Below, one piece after another: positions 12,101-23,620 of a stretch of DNA of 64,000 nt. The DNA is from Pollenia angustigena (lineage: Eukaryota; Arthropoda; Insecta; Diptera; Polleniidae), in the NCBI GenBank assembly GCA_930367215.1, contig OV884059.1, forward strand, positions 12,176,945-12,240,944, read 5' to 3'. Within the stretch, counting starts at the first letter, position 1. Every line of letters starts with the position of its first letter. The position numbers and the translations under genes are program-made. The notes beneath the pieces were generated by a model. It made no database searches. It saw only the letters and a list, made by a program, of their open reading frames with translations, and was not told the origin of the DNA.

Positions 12101-13268
12101 GGCTGTAGGAAATATCGCCCAAAGAAAAATGGCCCAAAAAAAAAAAAATGAAAAATCGCCCAAATGAAGAATCGCCCAAAAGAACATGAAAAATGACCCA
12201 AAAAGTTATATATGAAATTTTGCCCAACAAAAACGAAAAAGGGCAAAAAAAAAAAAAAATGAAAAATGACCCAAAAAGCAAAAACGAATTTTTCCGAAAA
12301 AAAAAATTTTTAATTACCCAATTTGCAAAAAAGTGGTTATTATTCATATAAATTGAGTTCCATACAAGTGTAAGTTTTATGTAAAAAATTGCATTCTATC
12401 TTCAACAGCTGCTCGGCAGTAAGGACAGTAATACCGGCTGCGCAAACTTCGCTAAGCTTCTCTGCATAGCCGGCCTTCGGCCGGGTGCAAGGATTTTCTC
12501 CTCTATGGTATAGCAAACACCGGCTTCGCTAACTAAAGCTTCTCTGTATAGCCGGCCTTCGGCCGGGCGCAAGGATTTTATCCTCTATGGTAGAACAAGT
12601 ACCGGTTTCGCTAAGTAAAGCTTCTAAAATCGGCCTTGTTTTCGAACGAAGGCCATATACGCAGAGAAGCTTTAGTTAGCGAAGCCGGTGTTTGTTATAC
12701 CATAGAGGGGAAATCCTTGCGCACGGCCGAAGGCCGGCTATACAGAGAAGCTTTACTTAGCGAAGCCGGTGTTTGTTATACCATAGAGGAGAAAATCCTT
12801 GCGCCCGGCCGAAGGCCGGCTATACAGAGAAGCTTTAGTTATCGAAGCCGGTGTTTGTTATACAATAGAGGAGAAAATCCATGCGCCCGGTCGAAGGCCG
12901 GCTTTGCAGAGAAGCTTTAGTTAGCGCAGCCGGTATATATTATATCCTTGAGGAGAAAATCCTTGCGCCCAAAAGTGTTTTCCTTATATATTTAATATAA
13001 ACACCCAGAGAAAAAACAACAAACTTATTTTTAAATAAATTACAATTATATTAAATAAAGATGGCCCGAAAAAATGGGCTATTTTTCATATAATATTTTT
13101 AAAAATCAATTTAAAAAACGAAAAATCACCCAATAATAACGAAAAAAAGCCCAAAAATTTTGGGTCACTTTTCATATGAATTAAGGCCCAATTTTACATG
13201 GAATTTTTTTGGGTGATTTTTCATTTTTTTTTTGGGCCATTTTTCTTTGGGCGATATTTCCTACAGCC
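12101..13268. mobile_element. Foldback element with GCCCAAA-rich arms
   Basis: Terminal sequence GGCTGTAGGAAATATCGCCC, then AAAGAAAAATGGCCC, at 12101 is exactly complemented by the sequence ending at 13268. Subterminal zones on both sides are degenerate repeats of CGCCCAAA/TGACCCAAAAA. The middle carries the inverted tandem arrays at 12438-12975. The 98-residue reverse frame at 12051-12347 is Phe-rich low-complexity read-through, not a gene. Confidence 0.75.
12438..12975. repeat. Inverted array of ~83-bp GC-rich units
   Basis: About two units on one strand (12438-12625) and about four on the other (12655-12975). The plus-strand unit contains GAGAAGCTTTAGTTAGCGAA, GCCGGTGTTTGTTATACCAT, GAGGAGAAAATCCTTGCGC and the small palindrome GGCCGAAGGCC. 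This is much more GC-rich than its surroundings. The 94-residue open frame here is not conserved in phase between units (the reading frame shifts in the third unit), so I do not treat it as coding. Confidence 0.75.
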
Positions 13269-14732
13269 GCAAAATATCATAGTTTTTTTGTAAAATCCAA
13301 CAACAAAACACACAGAGATTTCGTTATATTTTATGAAAGTGCTACGATATTTCTGTGGTTTTCATGGGCAACCGCGTATGTCTTAAAACAAATTGTTCAG
13401 GAAAGCCGAAAAACCATTCTAGATCAAACTATGGGCTAGGTTTTGCACATTTTAAACTTTGTCATTACGTTAAAAATCGGAACTGATCCATCTTTTTTCA
13501 AAAAAATTTAAAGAGCGTTCAAAATTAGGCAATATGGCATCAACATCTTAAAATCGAAAAATGAACACACGCGTTTGCCCATGAAACAGATTTTTCATTT
13601 TCTCTTCTGCAAGCCTTAGATTTAACTCCGCTATTTGATTTATATTAAGATAAATTGTAAAAATCCACAAAATAAAAAAATGGATGAAAAAAAATTTTAA
13701 TTTATTTTATATATTTTTGACAGTTATGAAATTTATCATAATATGATTGCTTTTAAATTTTTTATGATTAACATGATGAGAATATGATTACTTCTTAGCT
13801 TATTATGATTAACATGACAATAATATGATTAATTTCTTAGCTTATTATGATTAACATGACAATAATTTGATTACTTCTTAACTTAGTATGATTAACAGAA
13901 TAATAATATGATTAAGGGAAAATATTATGATGTAATAGTACGAGTATATTTAGTCATAATATGATTTAACAATAATCTTAATATGGTGACTACAATCATA
14001 ATTCTTATAATAATATGTTGCTCTTAGAATATGTTTACCACAACCATGTTTTTTCTTTGCGTGTAGGTATAAATAAATACTAATTGAGCCACGCCAACTT
14101 TTCATTTCGTCATGCCGCAGAATATAAAAAAACAAAAAATTTATATATGTACCTAAGCCCGAATTGGTTTGTATGGTATATTTATGTCGTTTGGTAATAC
14201 AGTGTTGGTATGGTAATGTCACGTCTAATTGGACCTTTAAAGGAAAAAATTTGAGGCAGTCGTGGTTTTTTACTCATATGTCAGCCATTTGTGAACCGAT
14301 CTTGCTGAATTTCAATAGCAAACAATTCCGGGCCATATGTGACATAAATGTATAATAACCCGGCCCACATCATATATGGGGGCTTCGGAAAATCCATTTC
14401 AACGGACAGATGGACATCGTTAAATCAACTTCGCTCCTCATAAGGACCTCATACTTTATAGGGTCTAACATCAATATTATAAAAATTACAAACGGAATGA
14501 AAAACTTATATATACCCTTTTTACCACTTGTGGTGAGGGGTATAAATATAAATATTAAATTAAACGTTAAATTCGGCTTTTAAAGAACTCCCATCAAAGT
14601 AAAAAAAATGCCATTTCTTCCACTTCTTCGTTTGTCATTGGCCAAAAATAAGCTGTTGCTTTAATTAAGCAATCGATCGCAAGTAGGGTTTCTGATTTCT
14701 CCGACTTTTTCTATTCCCGGGAAACGAAACAA

Positions 14733-15218
14733 CCCAACAAACAGGGAGCTTTGATTTCAAATTGAAAACGATTTAAAATCAAACGTTTTCTCAAACGACA
14801 AACGTTTGATAATGATTTGAAAATCAAAGCATTCTCAAAATGAAAAATGCCTTTATTTTCAACTTGCTTTCAAACGTAATTCTCAAATGTTTTTCAAGTG
14901 TGGATATTAATACAATGTGAAACATAAATAAAAATATTTTATGTTTTTAATTTTAATTCATTATTTATTTAAACTGTGAGATAAACATTCGGCAACATAG
15001 ACAAAAGATGAAATCGCCATTTTTAACGCTTTTTAGCTTTATTGTTGTCAGGTTTATTTTTGATTTGAATTTAACATTTGACAAACATTTGATATCAAAT
15101 GTTTTATCAATTTGAATATAAATGTTAAATCCAACAATTGAAAAACGTTTGAGAATTGTGTTTGATGTCAAATGATAAAGTCATTTCATATCAAAGGTCT
15201 GACTTTGTGTTTGTTGGG
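14733..15218. mobile_element. MITE, 486 bp, CCCAACAAACA ends, nested
   Basis: The left end CCCAACAAACAGGGAGCTTT is matched by the reverse complement of the right end, CCCAACAAACACAAAGTCAG. Internal words AAACGTTTGA/TCAAATGT are repeated in both orientations. No coding content. It is inserted within the hAT-type element. Confidence 0.7.
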
Positions 15219-15418
15219 AAAAAAATCTTATTCCCGGGAATCCCGGGATTCTTTGAATAAATCAATGATTTCATTAAATGAGTTCAAAACAAAAGTTTTT
15301 ACTTTTTTAAAAGAATGTACACATATACAAAAGTCCAAAAAAATTTGCTTTATTACTTCCACAGGACACCAAAACAAAACCGAATAAAATGTTACATTCA
15401 TATGTACAAGCCTATTAC

Positions 15419-15672
15419 ATATCTGTGGCATTTTGACAAAACATCTTAAGTCAAGTTAAGATAGCAAAAAAAGTTAAAAAAAAAACTCGGCCAAAAAATC
15501 AATTTTATCAAATAATTAAATAAATCGAAATTAAAGAAAAATTTCGTTTATAATACAAAACTTTAAAATCGTAAACAAAAATGTTTTTTGATGGAAGATT
15601 CGTATTATTAACAAAATTGTTTTCAACTTTTTAAATTTGACTTAAGATATTTTGTCAAAAGGCCACAGATAT
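15419..15672. mobile_element. MITE, ~254 bp, ATATCTGTGGC ends, nested
   Basis: ATATCTGTGGCATTTTGACA then AAACATCTTAAGTCAA at the left is complemented by the right end (ATATCTGTGGCCTTTTGACA then AAATATCTTAAGTCAA when reversed). TIRs are about 36 bp with 2 differences. AT-rich core, no gene. Confidence 0.75.
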
Positions 15673-16138
15673 TTATGTATAAATTTTATTTTTTTGCGAG
15701 ATCACGAATTATTAAAACATATTAATATTTAGTAGTTATTATTCATTTCAACTTGGTTAAATTAACTTTCTTTTAAGAACAAATTTTTTAGTGTTATTAA
15801 AGCATTTAAAAGCTCACCAGAGATTCTATTTCTAATCCTTGTTGATATGTACACATGAATGTATATTGCCTGCTACCGAAAACGTGCTCTCGCTTTCAAC
15901 AGACGTTGATTTTATAGTACTTTTCTACTTCAAGAAGCTTTTTAGACATTTCATCAAAAAAAAAAAAAAAGACCATTGATTTTTTAGTAAAGAATATATT
16001 TTTGTTGCTCGTTTTTTGATTTTAACGTTGCTTACAAATAAAAATTTCAAAAAATTTAATTTGAAATTCCCGGAAATTCCCGGAAAAAATTTCCCGGGAT
16101 TAATTTCAAAAAAATTCCCGGGAAACTCTAATCGCAAG

Positions 16139-18279
16139 CCTTCCTCGTGTCGGCTGCCCACTGAACCTACAGATATAAGCTTTATTTAAATTGAAATAAG
16201 TTTGCTTTTGTACTATTGTATGAGTTAAGTGAAAAGTTTATTTTTATTTACACACATTCTTTTTTTTGTAGTAACATTAAGTTGATAATTTAACCCACTT
16301 ACACAATGGTCTGTATAAAATTTATGACAGTTTGTTTTGGAGAGAAAAGCTAAATTAAATATATTTAAACACTTGAGCTTATGAGTGTTTTAAAATGTTT
16401 CAAAAATTGGTTAACATTTTTCTATATTCATACATATCGTTTTTAATCCAAAAGAAAGTATTAGCCTTAAATTTTCAGTTGAAGCCAAAAAATTTTTAAT
16501 TTTACATTAAAAGCATATGAAAAAGAATTTTTAAAACATTCTTTTCAATACCAAGAAGTAGACAAAATAGCATGATAGTTTTACAGCGGGTAGATATATG
16601 AATATTACGAGTTGATTTGTTATAAAAAGTGAAATAATGAAAGTTTTGAATTAATACACTCTTGTTGATCAAGTGCGATATGTATGTATATAGTGTAACA
16701 CTTAAGAGCAGTGGTGGGCAACACGTAAGTATTTGTAAAGCAGCAGAATTTTTCTTTAAGTAATTAACACAGCAACAGCAGAGAAAAATCAAGATAATTT
16801 TTAAATAAAAGAAACAAACAGAGAGACAGAGAGAGAGAGATACAAACAAAGAAATAGAGAACAGTAAAGGCCTCACCAGAATGTGCATAAACAAACTAAG
16901 GCCTGAAACAGAATTAAGAAGTTGTAGTAGTAGCTGAAGCTGAAAATGCTCTGTAGCGCAACAAAGTTAAAAACTTCGAATTTCGCGCTTCAACTTCAAC
17001 TGCAACGGCTACTATAACTAGGTATTCTGTTGGCACCATTTTTAAACTGGCGTTTTTTGAATTTGAAAGCTTGCAGGGCTATTCGGAACGTTGTTCTACA
17101 GCGACTATTCTGTTCCCCACTTTAAACAACTGTAAAAAATAAAACAAAAAACCCCTCAAATGCATTTAAAATAACAAAAACAAAATAAAAAACATTAATT
17201 CCGTACGGAATGAGCGATTAGTTTCGCACCTTGCTGAAGCAAATTACAGTTTTATAAAACTTAACATAAAGTTTCCCGAAGTTCAATTTGGTTTGACACA
17301 TATGATTTATATGTATTCGCACAGTTGCTTAAGCCAACTTAAGCATATTTTTGTTGGGCCTTTAATCCGCTTGCTTTAGTAAAAATAGAGTGTATAAATA
17401 TACAACAAATAGTTAGGCTTTCGTGCTTGTTTATTTTGTGTAGCCTATATTTAGGCTTATTCATCAAATTAAATCTTTTAAATATTTATTTGTTTTACTA
17501 TTTGCATACATGCATATACATATTATAATGAATTTATCACAAATCATATTTATGGCAATTAAACATTTCCAAATAATATAAAATAATAACTTTTATTTCA
17601 TTTTTGTTATTCTCCAAATACCAACCAAATAAAATAAATTGTTTTCAAGCGAAATTTGTGATTTTTTTTTTTTTTGGAGAGAAAAAAAATTATAATTTCC
17701 CTTTATAATTAAAAACATAAATCAAACATTTAAACAAAATTTATTATTAAAAAACAACTTTGATGTTGTGTTTATGAATATATTTCCAACCAAAAAAAAA
17801 TTAACACCACAAATGGGTTTCATTTAACGCAAACTGTTTTGAAATTAAATTATATAATAATTTAAATTATTTTCGATGGCATTTTAGATGATTTATGGCT
17901 TACAATTTATCTAATTTAAATATTTTAGGGAGTTTTAAGGAAGAGGATAAGTAAGATTTAATGTCAAATAAAATATTTATATTAAAATTTAAAAATTAAA
18001 AATTTTTTTATGGATTTGAAAATCGTCCACGTCGCTTTTAAGTTTCTATTCTAACCAATTTTCGATTTATTCAGGCTGATAAATTGGTTTTCTAATTGTG
18101 GCGTCACATACCTGTAGCGATTTACAGTTCTTGAGGTTTCAGCACTAAATATATGCAATCGTTTATAACCATGAAATTGTATACGGGTTTTATCTGGTGT
18201 AGAACCAAGGAAAAAAATCTAGAGTGACTGGTGAAGTACCATAAGAAAACTCAAGACGTATTACTGGTGGAAACCAATA
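16139..18279. other. AT-rich spacer with one imperfect inverted repeat
   Basis: No gene recognised. An imperfect inverted repeat spans about 16905-17040 (ACAGAATTAAGAAGTTGTAG against a complement near 17000-17035), which may be a degraded MITE. A purine-rich GAGA run lies at 16815-16840. The 130-residue reverse frame at 16502-16894 is Ser/Leu low-complexity text opposite that GAGA run and is not supported as a gene. Confidence 0.5.
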
Positions 18280-19149
18280 GAAAGGGTGGTTAAATTTTAA
18301 GGGCCAATGTTGATTTTGAATAGAACACAAGTTATTTAGGAAATTACTATCATTTCTTTCTATTATGATAATATTAGTATGGTTCAATTATGTATGGAAC
18401 AAAATATCGGTCAAATGGTCCATATTTTCGATGACGCTGAGCCATAATTGAGGTTCTATGCCGTTAATGTGCCGAATTATCCCATCCTTTAGCTCTTGAA
18501 TTGTTGCTGGCTTATCGACGTACAACTTTAATTTCAAATAAACCCAAAGAAGAAAGCCCAACGGTGTCAAATCACATGATCTTGGCGGCCAATTAACATT
18601 GCCACCACGTGAGATAACACAGCCATTGAATTTGTCGCGCAAAAGAGCCATTGTTTCGTTAGCTGGGTAGCAAGTGGCACCGTCCTGTTGAAACCACATA
18701 TCGTCCACATCCATATATTCCAATTCGGGCCATAAAAAGTTCTTTATCATCTCACGATAGCGAACACCATTCACAGTAACTGCCTGATCGGCCTCACTTT
18801 GGGAAATTACGGCCCGATGATGCCGCTAGCCCATAAACCACATCAAACAGTCACTCTTTGTGGGTGCATTAGTTTTTCGACAATCACTCTTGGATTATCA
18901 TTCACCCAAATGCGGCACTTATGCTTATTGACGAATCCATTGAGGTGAAAATGTGCCTCATCACTGAAGATGATTTTCGTCGATTTGAACGCCCATTTTC
19001 AAAATTAGCTTGATTAACTTTAAATCGTTGCTCGATTGTGTATTTTTCCATGGTTCAAAATGAGTTAGTCTGAAATTGAGAATGTCAAATGAAATGCAGA
19101 AAAGATGTGGGTTACATTCAACATCGGCCCTTAAAATTTAACTACCCCT
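18280..19149 (-). mobile_element. rosa-type (DD41D) mariner, internally deleted, copy 1
   Basis: TIRs share AGGG then TGGTTAAATTTTAAGGGCC (left, 18281) with the complement of the right end (GGGGTAGTTAAATTTTAAGG reversed from 19149). TA lies on both sides (18278-18279, 19150-19151). The enclosed transposase is read on the minus strand and is broken. At about 870 bp it is shorter than a full mariner (about 1.3 kb). Confidence 0.8.
18388..19051 (-). pseudogene. mariner DD41D transposase pseudogene
   Basis: It starts MEKYTIEQRFKV at 19051, then jumps after about 20 residues to KIIFSDEAHFHLNGFVNK, so most of the DNA-binding domain is deleted. A stop replaces Trp in VTVWCG, further stops or shifts follow, and the frame reopens to MWFQQDGATC ... 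VNWPPRSCDLTPLG. In the DD41D group the second and third Asp are separated by 41 residues (QQD...PLD). Here the third Asp is Gly (PLGFLLW), so the catalytic triad is dead. The C-terminal part (18388-18774) is the longest open stretch. Not functional. Confidence 0.85.
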
Positions 19150-19151
19150 TA

Positions 19152-19990
19152 TTTTGGAGCGGATTCTGGAAGCTCTTTGCCTCTAAAGCGTATTCTGTAA
19201 GCTCTTTGCCTCTTAGAAAATGTCTAGGTAACCGAGGACTTGTGAATGAGGCTCTAAATGCGATGGTTGTATTGGATACGTCTCTTAGCTCGACTGGTCT
19301 TCTTTTTTCTTTTCTTGCAACTCCACTTTGGGGATTTGACCCTCAGCTTATCAGAACGAGCCAACGGGGCGTCCACTCTACCACCCAACATTGGGAGGAT
19401 GATATCCAAAATGCGAGAACACAACGCAGACATTTAAGCTGAATTCCTCAGTACTGTAGCCAAGCGATTTTAGAATCCTGTTGCTCCTAAAGAACTTCAA
19501 CACATTGCAAAAGACATGCAAACAATTGCATGTTGATGTGCTTGCTCTTGTCAGTTGTGTAAGGATTTATTAAAAAGAGAAAGAATTTGTAAACACCAAA
19601 AAGACTTTTATAGATAGTTTATAATAATAAGTTTTGTTTTTTCTTGTTATTATAGTCCATCTGTCTAGCCAATAATAATAATATCTATTTATTTTTCAAT
19701 ACTTTTTCATTCAAAAAGTACACACAACAAAAAGAAATTAAGCTAATTATCCTTGTAATTGCTCGTAAATTTTAAGCAAAAAGAAACAAAAAGAATTTGT
19801 GTACTTTTCTCTAAATGTCTATTGTATAATATATCAACTGTAATGATGTCTTTTTGTAGAACTAAAGAGAACAGAAAAGTTTTTTGAAAATTATTTGTTT
19901 TTTTTTTCTTTACATTTAACTAATAATATAAAACCCAGCAAACATTTTTAGCTGAAGTACTAAGGATAACAAAAATTTGTCAACAATTAT
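19152..19990. other. Unassigned spacer
   Basis: No gene or repeat recognised. A 117-codon frame at 19089-19442 straddles the mariner edge and shows no family motif. Confidence 0.45.
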
Positions 19991-20260
19991 ATTTAAACCC
20001 ACACCACCATAGTGGAGAGGTCGTTCTTAACATGTCCGTCCATCCGTCCGGCTGGCTGGTTGTCTGTCTGTCTGTCCATGTAAGCCTTTTGTACAAAGTA
20101 CAGGTCGAAATTTTGAAGATAATTTAATGAAATTAGGTACATACGTCTCATTTGTCATAAGGACCAAGGACTGTCGAAAATGGTGACAATCAGTTTGTAA
20201 TTTCATTCAGCCCCCATACAAGTTTCTTTCCGTAATAGATCTTATGTTGGCATTTAGATT
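19991..20260 (+). mobile_element. DINE-like element, family A, 5' fragment
   Basis: CCCACACCACCATAGTGGAG, then GTCCGTCCATCCGTCCGGCT, GTACAAAGTACAGGTCGAAA and AAGATAATTTAATGAAATTA match the full copy at 32603-33194. The 3' hairpin and CTTGTTTT end are missing, so the copy is truncated or diverged beyond about 20260. Confidence 0.65.
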
Positions 20261-22029
20261 GAATTTAGTCCAAAGATCTATTTAAATCTAAATCATGAGA
20301 ACGTTTCCGTCTTATGCTCTCACATAAAGAAACTCATTGTTCCAACAATGCTAACATCAGTGGTCGAAAATAAACAGAGCATTATTTAGCGTTCGGCTCA
20401 CACATCCAGGAACGATATTTATTTTTTTAGTGTTTGTTCAGACGAGCACAACTCTAAATACCGTTCGCAACTATTTACAAGAAAGAGCCGAAGATTTAAA
20501 ATTTTTTTGTTCTTCGTAAAAAAACAGAACAATATTTGAATGTTCTATAATGTTTATTTTTTACATTGATAAACCACGAACAGCTTGTGTGTGTTGAGTA
20601 TGTGTAGAATTTTGTTGCTGGCTTTTTTGTTTTTGAAAAAAAGTTTGGTTTTTATTACCAGCCAAAAGGGCGCTACACACAGCTGAACCGAACGCAATAA
20701 AGTTTGGGGTTGTTAAAAAAAAACCGAACGGATTTAAATGTTCTCATCTTTTTCTTGAGTTAGATAAGAACAGTATTATTTTTCTGTTAGAAAGATAACA
20801 TACAGAGAAACGTTATTTTTTAATGATTTACTACACAAACACTATTAGCGTTTGTGTTTTCCACAACGAACACGAAGGAGCGATATTAAGTGTTTGTTTT
20901 CAAACACTGTCTACAAAACTTTCATTAAATTTCATACATTTTGTAAACAGAAAATGAAAAACAAAAGAAAAAAAAAAAAAAAATTAAAACAATAAAATGC
21001 GAGAGAATTTGATGTTACTGCCGTCGCTTTAAATTATTGGCTTGTGAATTTTTGTCGAAAGTTGAATACTTAGTTCTATTTGAACACTTAAGCTCATAAC
21101 ATAATTTTGTACTGGCGAGTCCATGATTTTCCATGGGTCCCAAATAGGATCGTCAAAGGTATGATATTCTTGGGTTTGACCTTCCAAACTTTCTTATCTG
21201 CTAAATAAAATATTCGCTGGGTTCTCAGTTTTTAGGACTACAGTATAAGTTAACATTTCTCAAACTAAAGCAAAGAAAATAAAATAAAAAAAATGTTTCT
21301 TATAAAAAGGAAGATGTTGTTAATGACCTCATTAAGGAACATAAAACACTAAACGAATAATGAAAACTTTATCTTATAAAAGCTGTATAAAATTAAAAAA
21401 AAAAGTTTATTTTCTGTTTCAAATGTATATATTTTGTTTTGTCGCAATTTAACAGAGTTTTCTAAACTTTTAAAATTATGCTGAGACCATAGTAATTTGC
21501 TTAAACATGATAAGCTTTTGTTATGTCCTTATGGTGTAGTAAAATTTGTTTACAGGTAGGTGTAATAATAATACAGATGTTCCTGGATAATAAAACAAAT
21601 ATTTGCCTCCATGTGTATCCTTAAACAAAAGGAAAAAGTTTTATTTGGTCTTTTAAGCATAATAATACGAGAAATCATTTAGAGATAAATAACGAAGACT
21701 TAATTTCTTAAGGCTTTTAAGTGTGAGATATTTATTTACTGCAGACATTTTTGAGTTCCAGTTCCGTTCCATTGGTGTATGTATAAATACACAAATCCAC
21801 TATCCACCTTTCTGGTACATATTAAACAGCACGACAAATAATGTTTTTATTTTTGAGCCCAATAAGAGGTCAGGAAAATTTCCGATACCCTATTTGTTAA
21901 CGCGTTAAAAATTACTTTTAAATGGCGTTAAGCCATATGTTGGATTTGCGAAATCCTCTACGTCTCTCATCTTCAACTTGTGTGGCACCGCAATTTCCTT
22001 ATTTTAGATGAATCCTGATACGTGCTAAC
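20261..22029. other. AT-rich spacer, nothing recognised
   Basis: No gene, RNA or clear repeat. Several CAAACACT/AGTGTTTG words around 20830-20910 occur in both orientations but do not define an element. Confidence 0.45.
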
Positions 22030-23620
22030 TTTCCTAAATAGCTCCTTAAGTGGCTCCTAATGAATTTGCAAAGTCATCCGGACTTTGACAATATACTCCG
22101 TGCATCCAGCTCGTCAACTTTAAATTTTGTTTGGCTGAACTGGGCGGTCTTTGTGTTCCCACTTCGTTGCGGCTACTACACAAACAATCTCTTACATAGT
22201 TAGTTAGGTTCCTCAGGGAGCGATCCAAAAAAAAAGGATAACTTGGGTTCGTCAGTGGTCCCTTTTTGATACCCAGCGTCAATGTTCATTTTACAAGGCA
22301 CCTTCTGTGCTACGTGTCACTGCCGATTTCAACGAATTCGTTTTCCTAAAAAAAAAGAAGAACCCACCTAAGTTCTTTCCTAGATAGATCATCCAAACAG
22401 ACAAATGCTAGTTTCACCAGGTATCTCCCACTTAAGTATTGACAGAAAACTAAACACAGTTTTCTCATCTTTCTCGTCATGACAAGTCCTGCAGTAATGA
22501 TTGAATTTAAGACCCATTCTACTCGTAGGAGCCCCTACGGGCCAGGGCTCAATTATTAACGAGAACACCAGCCTGACTTAGCCTCATTAGATAGTATATC
22601 CTCCATTCTATAGAGCAGAACCAACCTTAGTTCTATCCTAGATGAATCATCCAACCAGACAAACACTTGTTTGTCTCATCTCATCTTTCTCGTCATGACA
22701 AGTCCTGCAGTAGTGATTGAATTTAAGACCCATTCTACTCGTAGGAGCCCTTACGGGCCAGGGCTCAGTTATTAACGAGAACACCAGCCTGATTTACCCT
22801 CATTAGATATTATATCCTCCATTCTTTAGAGAAGAACCAGCATTAGTTCTATCCTAGATCTCAGGTATATCCCACTAAAGTTCTGAGTTCTAGGACATTG
22901 ACACAGAAAATCAAACACAGCTTCCTTATATTTCTCGTCATGACCAATCCTGCAGTAGTGATTGAATTTCAGACCCATTCTTCTTGCATAAGACCCTGCG
23001 GTTAAGGGCTCAGTTATTACCGCGATCACAGTTCTGATCTAATTCCTACTGACCCTCATTCATCAGAGCTAGACCATAAACCCCTGGCTAAGGAGCAGAT
23101 GGATTCACAAGTCCACCCCACCTGTGCAAGTCTATAAGAATCACGCTGTGTAAGTGATTAACAGTAAGCCAGAGTAAAGGAAACAATTTATCTATACATT
23201 TGTCATCCTAACGACCACCTGGTATGGAAAAATCATCTGCTATTTGCTTAGGCCGTCAATTTATATGCCCTGGTTAGCTCGAATGCTTCGCAATCTCCTT
23301 TAAACATATCTGACACTCTGCATTTTACCTCGACATCATACAGACACCCGATTGGAATCCATTGAAAGGCTTGCTGTCATTTAATATACATTTATCCCTC
23401 GATATATGATAATACCTTAGCCAGTTGGCCGCCCGAATTGTAGCAGAGATGTTTGCCTGCAGGACTCTACAATTATCCGGCAGCCGTAAGGGAACCTTCA
23501 GAACCAGTTCCTTTATATAGAAACCCTCTCTAACTCGACCACCTTTTTTCGAACTGTCAGCATTCTAGGTGGGTTATGGGCAAGAATGTGATCTCGCACG
23601 TAGAAATCGATGGAATATAT
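22030..23620 (-). pseudogene. LINE remnant with RNase H and C-terminal Cys motif
   Basis: On the minus strand a degenerate frame near 23385-23520 reads LKVPLRLPDNCRVLQANISA then TIRAANWL, like the RNase H domain of I/LOA-type or related LINEs (LP..C.VFQAE..AI..A..WL). Further downstream comes RMGLKFNHYCR(T)CHDEKDE KTVF.FLC, the Cys-containing tail that follows RNase H in these elements. That tail occurs three times (see 22440-23040). Stops and shifts are frequent, and the endonuclease and reverse transcriptase are absent. The exact clade is not certain. Confidence 0.6.
22440..23040 (-). repeat. Three copies of a LINE C-terminal segment
   Basis: The block containing CGTCATGACAAGTCCTGCAG ... 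CAGGGCTCAATTATTAACGA occurs at about 22470-22560, about 22690-22785 and (more diverged) about 22935-23030, a spacing of about 220-245 bp. All three encode the same RMGLKFNHYCR.C/GHDEK segment on the minus strand. The third has lost one Cys (CRIGHDEK). Copies one and two are the closest, which suggests a recent tandem duplication of an already dead LINE. Confidence 0.75.

Larger units (their letters stand above)
11583..14067. mobile_element. TIR element, ~2.5 kb, nested in the DINE-like element
   Basis: The left end TACACGCAGAGAAAAAATAT then GGTTG matches the reverse complement of the right end (TACACGCAAAGAAAAAACAT then GGTTG). Subterminal regions (11780-11930 and 13730-14000) are full of ATAATATGATTA words. 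The right side holds tandem units of about 45 bp (TTATGATTAACATGACAATA). No transposase was found. A foldback (12101-13268) and a small inverted pair around TTTCATGGGCAACCGCGT (13351 versus 13570) are nested inside. No target duplication seen. Confidence 0.65.
11482..14544 (-). mobile_element. DINE-like element, family B, copy 2 (split by nested insertions)
   Basis: On the minus strand the 5' end near 14544 reads TATACCCCTCACCACAAGTG, followed by CCTATAAAGTATGAGG, a GTCCATCTGTCCGTTG block and text matching copy 3 (35081). The 3' end near 11482-11535 reads GGTGAAGGGTATTTAAGATT, the hairpin TCAGCATAGCCGA and TCTTACTTTTTTTT. The halves are separated by a TIR element at 11583-14067. Without it the element would be about 580 bp. 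Confidence 0.7.
14684..16130. mobile_element. Non-autonomous hAT-type element, 1447 bp
   Basis: The left end TAGGGTTTCTGATTTC and right end (reverse complement) TAGAGTTTCCCGGGAAT share TAGRGTTTC. The flanks are a perfect 8-bp duplication ATCGCAAG (14676-14683 and 16131-16138). This fits the hAT target pattern nTnnnnAn and the TAGRG terminal rule. TTCCCGGGAA words cluster near both ends (14713, 15230, 16060-16125), likely subterminal binding repeats. No transposase. Two MITEs (14733-15218, 15419-15672) sit inside, so about 700 bp is original. Confidence 0.85.

Noticed and set aside
12636..12920. 94-residue open frame with repeats
   Set aside because: It lies in the 83-bp tandem array and the reading phase changes between units.
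16502..16894. 130-residue reverse frame
   Set aside because: Ser/Leu/Cys low-complexity text opposite a GAGA run, with no start context, splice partner or homology cue.
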